Of a DNA stretch of 64,000 bases, positions 57,066 through 64,000 are shown piece by piece. Within the stretch, counting starts at the first letter, position 1. Every line of letters begins with the position of its first letter. Both the position numbers and the translations under genes were made by a program. The stretch is from Reinekea sp. G2M2-21. GTDB lineage: Bacteria; Pseudomonadota; Gammaproteobacteria; Pseudomonadales; Natronospirillaceae. The notes beneath the pieces are model-generated. The model saw only the letters and a program-made list of their open reading frames with translations, was not told the DNA's origin and ran no database searches. Where the stretch lies: assembly GCF_015687175.1 (NCBI RefSeq), contig NZ_JADPQG010000002.1, positions 372,001 through 436,000 of the forward strand. The letters are read 5' to 3'.

Positions 57066-59435
57066 TTGACCTTACAGCTTAACCGTATTTTTTTGGGTTT
57101 TTTCCTGACCCTTATGAGTTATTGTTCATCGTTCGCATTTGCAGTTGACGATTTTTCACCAGATGTCGTGCAGTTGGGCAACGAACCTTTTACCGAAGTG
57201 GGCCCCTATCTCGAAACCCTTGTTGATCCAAAAAACGAATTTTCACCCTTTGAAATTGTGTTGCCTGAATGGACGACGGCCTGGCAGCCAGTTGATCAAG
57301 CGGTATTGAACCTTGGCTATGTTGATGATGTTTACTGGTTGCGAATGGATGTTGACGCATCCGCCTCCATTCACAAACAATGGGATCTGGTGATCAGCAC
57401 TCCAATACTCGACTATGTTGATGTGTACCAGGTTTTTAATGACAGTGGACCACGACTCATATACCGCTCAGGTATGAAACGCGCATTCAATAACCGCAAT
57501 GAAGATCACCGTTACTTCATAGTACCGTTGGAAATTTATAATCAACCCGACAACCCGGCCAGTTTTCTCATTCGTGTTGAAAGCGGCAGTACCTTGTATA
57601 TGCCCATGCAGCTGTACCCGGCAAATGAATTTTGGGCACCGTTGCAGAAAGCAGATGTTTTAAATTGGATGTTTTTCGGCATTATTGTGGCCATGGCGTT
57701 GTATAACCTATTTTTGTTCACATCGGTGCGTGACATCAGTTATTTGTATTACGTCCTGTTCATATCCTGTTTTGCGTTACTGCACCTGTCTCTTGATGGC
57801 TATATTTTCCAGCATTTCTGGCCAGACGATAAACCTTACAGTGCGGTACCCGATACGATATTTTCATCTCTGTCGGTTTTTTTCGGATTTCTGTTCATCA
57901 CGAATTTTCTGGATTTAAAAAATAATCTGCGCACGATGCACCGTGTCATTGTCGTTGGTGTTGCGCTGCAAGTACCCATCATTGCTCTGTCGATCTACTA
58001 CCCGCATTTACCGATGGATAAATGGACTGTTCCGCTGATGGCATTGATGCTTGTCGTGGCTGTAGGTGTCGGTATTTTCGCTTCTATTAAAGGTCTCGTC
58101 ACCGCCCGCTATTTTATTGTTGCTTGGGTTGTTTTCGCTTTGGGCAATGTTTATCTGATTCTGGTTTTTACCGGTACTAACCTGTTTCCGGTATCACCAT
58201 TATATGTTTCTAAAGTAGCTTCTTTTGCTGAGACGATGTTACTCAGTTTTGCTCTCGCTCGGCGCATACGCGTATTGCGTGATGAGCGTGAAAAACAACG
58301 TCTGAAAGCGGAAGCGCAAAGTTATTTCCTGGCTCAGATCAGTCATGAAATCCGTACTCCTTTGAACGGCGTGCTCGGTACCGTCGATTTGCTGGAACAA
58401 ACCAAATTGAATGAAGAACAGGAAACCTACGTCGAAATTATTCAATCGTCCGGTAAAACCCTGCTCACGTTAGTCAATGATGTTTTGGATTACTCGAAGA
58501 TTGAAGCTGGCAAAATGGGTTTGCTTGAAGAGCACATTGCAGTGCATGATTTGGTTAAACATCAGGTAGAGCTTTTTCGTTCGCAAGCCGTGCAAAAGAA
58601 TCTTGAATTTACATTGCACATTGAACCGAACGTACCCAAGTGGATTCAATCCGATTCACAACGCTTACGTCAAGTTTGGTCGAATTTGATTTCCAACGCA
58701 CTTAAATTTACCGACGACGGCTATGTGCGCGTCGTACTCGGCGTTGTGCAGGAACGCGGTGCCAACTTCCTTGTTCTTAAGGTTAAGGATTCGGGCATTG
58801 GTATTTCAGCCACCGATATTAACCATCTGTTTAATGCCTATCAGCAAGTTGATCTTGGCAAACGGCGGGTCTATGGCGGAACTGGACTGGGTTTGGCGAT
58901 ATCGCGCGAGCTGGTGGAGCTGATGGGCGGTGAAATCCGCGTCAACAGTCAATTGAATCAAGGTTCTGAATTCTCTGTACTCACGCCATTGAAACCGGTT
59001 GTTGGTGTTCATCCGGCGAAACCAGCGGAACGTAATCAGATTACCGACACCTATTCCATATTGGTCGCCGAAGATAATCTGGTGAATCAGAAAGTCGTGC
59101 ATGGTCTGCTGACGAAAATGGGTCATTCCGTGGTGATTGTGGCCCAGGGCGATGACGCCGTGGCAGAGAGAATCAACCCGCAATCGCATTTCGACATCAT
59201 TCTGATGGATTGTGAAATGCCAGCCATGGACGGTTATGAAGCGACCCGATTGATCCGCGCATACGAGCGAGACAACGGGTTACCACCAATTCCTATCGTT
59301 GCGCTAACGGCGCATGCCCTGGATGAAGTTCGCCATAAATGCCTGGCCAGTGGTATGAATGATTTCTTGACCAAACCGATCAACACCACGCAATTGAACA
59401 GAGCTATTAGTCATCTGTTCTCGCCGTCAGCGTAG
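57066..59435 (+). CDS. Hybrid sensor histidine kinase with 7TMR-DISM input
   Basis: The 789-residue protein has a signal-like N-terminus, a periplasmic 7TMR-DISMED2-type domain (about 40-185), seven membrane helices (about 200-405), then HisKA with phospho-accepting His427 (AQISHEIRTPLNG), a HATPase (NLISNALKFTDDG, GTGLGLAISRELVELMGG) and a C-terminal receiver with Asp715 in LMDCEMPAMDG. It lacks an Hpt domain, so phosphotransfer must use another protein. TTG at 57066 follows GGGG with eight-base spacing. No cognate regulator is adjacent. Confidence 0.93.
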   Translation: MTLQLNRIFLGFFLTLMSYCSSFAFAVDDFSPDVVQLGNEPFTEVGPYLETLVDPKNEFSPFEIVLPEWTTAWQPVDQAVLNLGYVDDVYWLRMDVDASASIHKQWDLVISTPILDYVDVYQVFNDSGPRLIYRSGMKRAFNNRNEDHRYFIVPLEIYNQPDNPASFLIRVESGSTLYMPMQLYPANEFWAPLQKADVLNWMFFGIIVAMALYNLFLFTSVRDISYLYYVLFISCFALLHLSLDGYIFQHFWPDDKPYSAVPDTIFSSLSVFFGFLFITNFLDLKNNLRTMHRVIVVGVALQVPIIALSIYYPHLPMDKWTVPLMALMLVVAVGVGIFASIKGLVTARYFIVAWVVFALGNVYLILVFTGTNLFPVSPLYVSKVASFAETMLLSFALARRIRVLRDEREKQRLKAEAQSYFLAQISHEIRTPLNGVLGTVDLLEQTKLNEEQETYVEIIQSSGKTLLTLVNDVLDYSKIEAGKMGLLEEHIAVHDLVKHQVELFRSQAVQKNLEFTLHIEPNVPKWIQSDSQRLRQVWSNLISNALKFTDDGYVRVVLGVVQERGANFLVLKVKDSGIGISATDINHLFNAYQQVDLGKRRVYGGTGLGLAISRELVELMGGEIRVNSQLNQGSEFSVLTPLKPVVGVHPAKPAERNQITDTYSILVAEDNLVNQKVVHGLLTKMGHSVVIVAQGDDAVAERINPQSHFDIILMDCEMPAMDGYEATRLIRAYERDNGLPPIPIVALTAHALDEVRHKCLASGMNDFLTKPINTTQLNRAISHLFSPSA

Positions 59436-59441
59436 GCGACC

Positions 59442-60866
59442 TCAGGCGGCTGTTACCTGGTCCCGACCATTGCGCTTGCTGTCGTATAGCGCGGTGTCTG
59501 CCCGGTCGAGCCAAGAATCCGTTTCCTCGTTTTCCTGGAGTTCCGCAACGCCGCCGGAAATAGTTAATTTTACTGGTTTGTTTTGGTAGTGGAAAGGGCA
59601 TTGCGCGATATGTCGGCGCAGTTTGTCGACTGCAATTTTGGCATCCTGCAGATTGGTCTGCGGTAACAACAAAATAAATTCTTCACCGCCAAAGCGCGAA
59701 ATAAAGTCTGATTCACGGCATACCTTCTTCATTTCTTTGGCCATCATCCGCAAGACCTTGTCGCCGACCAAATGCCCGAATTCGTCGTTGATCCGTTTGA
59801 AAAAATCGATGTCCAAAATAGCGATGCTCAATGGGTGTTTATATCGCTTCGCCCGTGACAGTTCTTCATCCAGTCGGTTGGTAAAGCCCTGTCGGTTTGG
59901 CAGCTGAGTCAGGGGGTCGATCTGGCTCATTTTCCGTTCTTTGTTCAGTTCTATCAGCAGCGCTAGGTTTTCTTTTTCCAACGATTGTATCTGATCATTC
60001 ATCTCTACTTTGCTGGCTTGCAAATCTTGCAGCTTGGCGCCATAGCTGGATTGGTATTCTTGAAGCCGGTTGGCGATGAGATCCAAGGAAGCCAGTAAAT
60101 CGGTTTTTAGTGTGGCCACGGTGTGTTGATTGTCGATCTTCATCCTGGCTTCAGACATCTGCTGATTAATGCTGGAATTGAAATCGATATTAATCTGTTT
60201 CAGTTCAGATAAGGTCGCTGAATCGGCTTCGACGATTTCGTTTATTCGGGTCAGTTTTTCGGTTAACTGAGAGAGGTATCCTTCGAACTGCTTTTTCTCT
60301 TCGCTGAGTCGTTTCCGTAACAGAGTGATGGTTTTACTGGCCAGTTCATCCAGCATTTTCCAGCTGGGTTCACCCTCCAGCATGGCATCCAAACGTTGCA
60401 GCGAGCCGCTATCATCTCCCATCAGAGTCAATGTCTCCAATAAAGATTTAAAACGGCGGATCAGGCGTAAGCGCAGGTGATCGAGTTCCTCATCGGCGCG
60501 GTCAATGCGTGGCGAGTAGGCCAGGGTATTTATGTGTCGGGCGAGTGGTTCAGCAATTTTCAATAAGTCCGACAGCAGAGGTTGTTCCTTGTCGAGCGGT
60601 TTGAGGATATCGGCACCGGTTTCCTCTAACAATACTGCAAAGGTTTTCTTGTAGGTATCGATGCTTTTGTCCGTAATACCTTCAAGACTGTCGTAAACGC
60701 GCTCAACATCCTCAAGCGCAATTTTGAATTCAGACAATTGCAGATTTTCTTGACGCAATACGTTACGTAACTTAGTTAACTGCTGATCGAGTTCGGTATC
60801 GAATCCCATCATCATCAGTGTCAGACTCGTTGCACCGCGCGCCAACCAGTTCTGCTCGTCGGACAT
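59442..60866 (-). CDS. dgcP: Diguanylate cyclase, DgcP-like
   Basis: The 474-residue product has a long helical, coiled-coil-rich N-terminus (about 1-300) without membrane helices and a C-terminal GGDEF domain with an intact FGGEEFILLLP active site, so it should make c-di-GMP. The neighbours (EEP nuclease, dsbA, cytochrome c4, engB) match the Pseudomonas dgcP locus, which is named for its link to dsbA. ATG at 60864-60866 follows AAGGAAAT; an upstream GTG at 60936-60938 is less likely. Confidence 0.9.
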   Translation of the reverse strand: MSDEQNWLARGATSLTLMMMGFDTELDQQLTKLRNVLRQENLQLSEFKIALEDVERVYDSLEGITDKSIDTYKKTFAVLLEETGADILKPLDKEQPLLSDLLKIAEPLARHINTLAYSPRIDRADEELDHLRLRLIRRFKSLLETLTLMGDDSGSLQRLDAMLEGEPSWKMLDELASKTITLLRKRLSEEKKQFEGYLSQLTEKLTRINEIVEADSATLSELKQINIDFNSSINQQMSEARMKIDNQHTVATLKTDLLASLDLIANRLQEYQSSYGAKLQDLQASKVEMNDQIQSLEKENLALLIELNKERKMSQIDPLTQLPNRQGFTNRLDEELSRAKRYKHPLSIAILDIDFFKRINDEFGHLVGDKVLRMMAKEMKKVCRESDFISRFGGEEFILLLPQTNLQDAKIAVDKLRRHIAQCPFHYQNKPVKLTISGGVAELQENEETDSWLDRADTALYDSKRNGRDQVTAA

Positions 60867-60938
60867 GGCCGATTTCCTTGAAACGATTTTGAGTTCGTTC
60901 AGTATAGTCAAAGCCACAGGATGTACAGGGTTGTTCAC

Positions 60939-61760
60939 TCACAAATGTGGCGACTCTATTTCAATGGCCACGGGCAGATGATCGGATAATGCAAAGTCCA
61001 GCACCGCGACTTTGCGGATGTTAATGTGCTGGCTTAATAGGATTTGATCGAACCCTTTCATTGGCCGCCAACTTGGGTAGGTCGCTCCGGAATGTGATGA
61101 CTTCAGGCCACTGTTTTGTAACGGTGAATCATACAGAATTCGCATACTGTCTGTGTTCAGGTCACCCATTATCACCACGTGCTGATACCGTTCAATCAGA
61201 TCCTTTATATACGCAAGTTGCTGATTCTGTGCCTGTCGACTTAACGCCAGGTGAGCGATGACAATCAGCAGAGGGTCTTTCTGTCCTAACTCGACGGCGA
61301 TAGCGCCTCGGCCTCTTAATCCTGGCAGAGAGTGATTCTGTATACTTACTGGTGTGATATCGCCAATAACGCCGTTGCTGTGTTGTGCGAATCGACCGAG
61401 ATTACGGTTCAACTGCTGATGCCAAAATTGCTTGTTAGCGGCCTTGGCCAGATAAGAAATCTGGTTGGTATATTTACTGCGGAAACTTCCTCCATCAACT
61501 TCCTGTAATGCAATCAGATCAAAGTGTTGAATCAGTTCCGCAATTTGCTGGAGATTGTGCTCTCGTTTGGTATGCGGTAACAGGTGCTGCCAACTCCGCA
61601 ACAGATAGTCGCGATACTGCCGAGTGTGAATACCAACCTGAATGTTATACGACAACAGCCTCAGTGTTTCTCGATGCTCTAACGGCTCTTCATGGATAAA
61701 TTGCTGCCAGGACTCCAAATGAGCGCTAGGTTGATGTTTTAGATTACCACTGATTCGCAT
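60939..61760 (-). CDS. Endonuclease/exonuclease/phosphatase family protein
   Basis: The 273-residue EEP-fold protein has LSYNIQVG, IALQEVDGG (catalytic Glu), VIMGDLNTD and LSDHLPVAIEI, the metal-binding and catalytic set of DNase I/sphingomyelinase-like enzymes. It has no signal peptide. Substrate may be DNA, RNA or phosphoester. ATG at 61758-61760 is chosen; an open frame extends to 61841. It lies between dsbA and dgcP as in Pseudomonas. Confidence 0.85.
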   Translation of the reverse strand: MRISGNLKHQPSAHLESWQQFIHEEPLEHRETLRLLSYNIQVGIHTRQYRDYLLRSWQHLLPHTKREHNLQQIAELIQHFDLIALQEVDGGSFRSKYTNQISYLAKAANKQFWHQQLNRNLGRFAQHSNGVIGDITPVSIQNHSLPGLRGRGAIAVELGQKDPLLIVIAHLALSRQAQNQQLAYIKDLIERYQHVVIMGDLNTDSMRILYDSPLQNSGLKSSHSGATYPSWRPMKGFDQILLSQHINIRKVAVLDFALSDHLPVAIEIESPHL

Positions 61761-61923
61761 GGTGACTATCCGGTAGGGTTGCATCGTCTGCGCTAAGTTT
61801 AGCAGACCCGTTATCGTTGCACTGGTTGTTACCACCGCCATAAGTCACATCAACGATGTCAAAAGAAAACAAGCTTGGTTAATACTTGGTGTCTGGCAGG
61901 GTGGACATAATAACCAAGGCCAA

Positions 61924-61948
61924 AAAAACCGGCTCGCGGCCGGTTTTT
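61924..61948 (-). terminator. Rho-independent terminator of dsbA
   Basis: Stem AAAAACCGGC/GCCGGTTTTT with a five-base loop, followed on the minus strand by a T run (TTTTTTTGG). It lies 18 bases after the dsbA stop and separates it from the EEP gene. Confidence 0.9.
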
Positions 61949-61966
61949 CGGTAGTTATGTTAGTGA

Positions 61967-62608
61967 CTACTGCTCGGAAGCGTCTCGCTCAATTAACCAC
62001 TTGGCTGCGTACAATGCCATTTCATTACCACCGACAGCACCAGAGTCGATCAGGTATTTGCCATTGGCAACGATCGAAGGCGTTCCGCCAATACCACTGG
62101 CGCCGGTCAGGTAAACGGACTTCTGTACCTGTGGATCAACACCAAAAGAATAAGCCGTCTGCATGTACTTCTCTTCAGAAACACCTAACTCGTCTGCGAA
62201 GAACTTGGCAAACTGCTTGTCGGTACGTAACGACTTGCGCTCTTTATGAATGGCATCAAAGATTGCTTGGTGCGCTTCAGGGCCTAATTTTAATGTCTTC
62301 TGTACGTAGTAAGCCCTTACTTCGGGTTGCTGGCGTTCGTTAAACATGACGGGAACACCAGTAAAGCGAATATTGTCCGGCTTCTCTGCCAGGAAACGAT
62401 TCAAAGCAGGCTCCAGATTATAACAGTGGATACAGGCGTAACTGAAAAACTCCATAATCTCGCCAATCTCATCCCCACGGTAAGCCGTCTTTAACGGTGT
62501 TGACAACACCTGATAATGCACGCCTTCAACATATCGAGGCGTTTCTTCAGCATGGACAGAAAGTGCAGTGATAAGTAAGCCAATGAACACCAATGACCGT
62601 TTTAGCAT
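61967..62608 (-). CDS. dsbA: Thiol:disulfide interchange protein DsbA
   Basis: The 213-residue periplasmic oxidase has a signal peptide (cleavage after VHA, residue 20) and a thioredoxin fold with helical insert. The active site reads FFSYACIHCYNLEP, so Cys59-Ile-His-Cys62 replaces the usual CPHC. The cis-Pro loop GIGGTPSIVANGKY is intact. It introduces disulfides into exported proteins, recharged by DsbB. ATG at 62606-62608 follows GAGGT. Confidence 0.94.
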   Translation of the reverse strand: MLKRSLVFIGLLITALSVHAEETPRYVEGVHYQVLSTPLKTAYRGDEIGEIMEFFSYACIHCYNLEPALNRFLAEKPDNIRFTGVPVMFNERQQPEVRAYYVQKTLKLGPEAHQAIFDAIHKERKSLRTDKQFAKFFADELGVSEEKYMQTAYSFGVDPQVQKSVYLTGASGIGGTPSIVANGKYLIDSGAVGGNEMALYAAKWLIERDASEQ

Positions 62609-62763
62609 ATTAGGTAACCTCTCGAGTGAATTTATTTTACAAAGGCTTGTTTGCGCAGGTTTATTTGCTTCGGGCAAACATAACTTAGTTAACAACTGGT
62701 TATGTTCGCATCAGAAAGTGAAGCTACCGGTATAGCCCTTTGGCAACGAACTATAAATCAAAA

Positions 62764-62796
62764 AAAAGCGAGGAAGGTTTGTCCTTCCTCGCTTTT
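62764..62796 (-). terminator. Strong terminator of the cytochrome c4 gene
   Basis: A perfect 14-bp stem (AAAAGCGAGGAAGG/CCTTCCTCGCTTTT) with a five-base loop is followed on the minus strand by seven or more Ts. It lies 48 bases past the cytochrome stop. Confidence 0.93.
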
Positions 62797-62844
62797 CAGT
62801 ATCTTTACTGCTGGTTAACGTGAGCTTAACCGAGATCAGACTTG

Positions 62845-63477
62845 TTAGTGCAAGCCTTGAATATAGCTGGCTAGCGCTTCAATTTCGAAGTCTTTCAGGT
62901 TGAACGCAATGCTGCGCATGACCATGGTATCTCCATCATTTTGACGAGCATCTGCGCTTGGTGCTTCCGCGCGGTAACCGGTTTGGAATTTCTTGAGCTG
63001 AGTCGCAATATAAGCAGCATGCTGTCCACCCAAGGCTGGGAAACCACCGACAGAGTTGCCCTCACCGTTACTGGCGTGACAACCGGCACATGAAGGAACA
63101 CCAGTTTTTGCATTACCGGCTTTATACAGAGATTCGCCTAACTTAACCAGATCTGCATTGGCCTGACCGACCTGAATAGATTGTTCAGCATAGTAAGCGG
63201 CAATATCGTCAAGTTGTTGATCGTTGAAACCGTTCAGCAGTCCTGTCATTTCAATGATGACGCGATTACCGTCTTTTACATCGTGCATTTGTTTTACCAG
63301 GTACTTTTCACCTTGACCAGCTAACTTAGGAAAGCTGGCCACGGCAGAATTGCCGTCTACACCATGGCAACCTGCGCACACAGCAGTCAGGGCCTTACCG
63401 GCTTCGGCGTTACCTGCAGCTTGGGCGCCAGTCAATAAACCACTTAAAACGAAAAGGCTAACGATCAGTTTTTTCAT
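62845..63477 (-). CDS. Cytochrome c4 (dihaem)
   Basis: The 210-residue periplasmic protein has a signal peptide (cleavage after AQA, residue 20) and two homologous cytochrome c domains with CAGCH at Cys34-Cys37-His38 and Cys130-Cys133-His134. Methionine ligands follow later in each half. It donates electrons to terminal oxidases. It is divergent from engB and upstream of dsbA, as in Pseudomonas. Confidence 0.95.
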   Translation of the reverse strand: MKKLIVSLFVLSGLLTGAQAAGNAEAGKALTAVCAGCHGVDGNSAVASFPKLAGQGEKYLVKQMHDVKDGNRVIIEMTGLLNGFNDQQLDDIAAYYAEQSIQVGQANADLVKLGESLYKAGNAKTGVPSCAGCHASNGEGNSVGGFPALGGQHAAYIATQLKKFQTGYRAEAPSADARQNDGDTMVMRSIAFNLKDFEIEALASYIQGLH

Positions 63478-63661
63478 GACGAATCCTGCGTACTTATCTT
63501 ATTTTAGGGCTAATACCGGCATGAACGCCGATCTGAAATTGGCGGTAGTATAAAGGTCACCTCCCGAAATTCATAGCGTCTAAGTAGATTGAAACGCAAG
63601 CACTGTGGGCGACAAACCGCTACAATACCCGGCTATTTCATGAAAGAAACACGCTGACGTT

Positions 63662-64000
63662 ATGCAATCTCTAAAATTCGATTCCGCTGCCTTCTTAACC
63701 AGTGCCGCAAAATTTTCTCAGTGTCCTGATGATACCGGCGCTGAAGTAGCCTTCGCAGGGCGGTCCAATGCCGGTAAAAGCTCAGCAATGAATGCACTGA
63801 CGCGCAATTCCAAACTCGCGAGAACCTCAAAAACGCCGGGCAGAACTCAGTTGCTGAACTTCTTCACATTGTCCAGTGAAGGTCACCGTTTGGTGGACCT
63901 GCCCGGTTATGGCTACGCCAAAGTTAATCGCAACATGAAGCAGGACTGGGAAGAGAATATTGGTGAGTATCTTGCTGAGCGCAACAGTCTGAAAGGCTTG
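63662..64000 (+). CDS. engB: Ribosome biogenesis GTPase EngB/YihA (5' part)
   Basis: The frame from ATG 63662 runs off the right edge with 113 codons visible. It shows EngB hallmarks: [19 protein letters not shown] (G1), [16 protein letters not shown] (G2 region) and [12 protein letters not shown] (G3). The protein assembles the 50S subunit. Full length would be about 200-215 residues. It is divergent from the cytochrome c4 gene. Confidence 0.95.
   Translation, partial: MQSLKFDSAAFLTSAAKFSQCPDDTGAEVAFAGRSNAGKSSAMNALTRNSKLARTSKTPGRTQLLNFFTLSSEGHRLVDLPGYGYAKVNRNMKQDWEENIGEYLAERNSLKGL

Overview
The window is a stretch of a gammaproteobacterial chromosome that contains the replication origin. 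The order rpmH-rnpA-yidC-mnmE reading left and dnaA-dnaN-recF-gyrB reading right, with an AT-rich, DnaA-box-bearing gap between them, marks oriC at about 47.9-48.5 kb. Gene content and synteny (rsd/algQ next to an AlgP-like histone H1 protein; dgcP, an EEP nuclease, dsbA, cytochrome c4 and engB in a row; a complete psp locus; PII, GshA, Tex) suggest a marine, Pseudomonas- or Oceanospirillales-like heterotroph. I infer something near Reinekea/Saccharospirillum but cannot prove it. Base composition looks uniform and intermediate. I see no rRNA, tRNA, CRISPR array, transposase or prophage.

Layout. 0-4.7 kb: the envelope-stress psp locus (pspF divergent from a small membrane ORF and pspA, pspB, pspC, with a sigma-54 promoter), then a beta-barrel protein and a small membrane protein. 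4.8-15 kb: PII protein, a ClpP paralogue, an ABC-F ATPase head-to-head with a TIGR02444-type gene, a histone H1-like protein, a ParA-type ATPase, a WD40 lipoprotein, Rsd, a FliL-like protein, an Rmf-like protein and GshA. 15-28 kb: Tex, a MenA-type prenyltransferase, a solute-binding protein, an S51 peptidase/phosphatase/prepilin cluster, an MFS exporter, an HD-GYP phosphodiesterase, a divergent HU, an Lrp regulator, an OmpA-type lipoprotein and a DMT exporter. 28-43 kb: LysE-type exporters, tandem YHYH-barrel proteins, a run of small housekeeping genes (UPF0149, DUF1244, YciH, FklB-type PPIase, DsbA-like), an AraC/LysE pair, a rhomboid, a flavoprotein, RibA, an SDR, a lipase-like hydrolase, a GGDEF-EAL protein, and a LysR gene divergent from cytochrome c'. 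43-55 kb: the origin region, with two perfect 16-bp parS-type palindromes bracketing gyrB. 55-64 kb: GNATs, an Atl-type protein, peroxiredoxin, a hybrid histidine kinase, and the dgcP-EEP-dsbA-cc4-engB block (engB runs off the end).

How it fits together. The replication and segregation signals (oriC, parS) and the translation and membrane-insertion genes form the core. Around it lie envelope-quality genes (psp, dsbA, OmpA-type lipoprotein) and a dispersed c-di-GMP set (HD-GYP, GGDEF-EAL, DgcP).

The least explained items are a 51-codon membrane-protein gene leading the psp operon, the tandem CH...YHCH-barrel pair, the WD40-lipoprotein/ParA/H1-like cluster, and the paired parS sites without a local parAB. 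yidD is missing from its usual place between rnpA and yidC. Several gene pairs overlap at their starts or ends.
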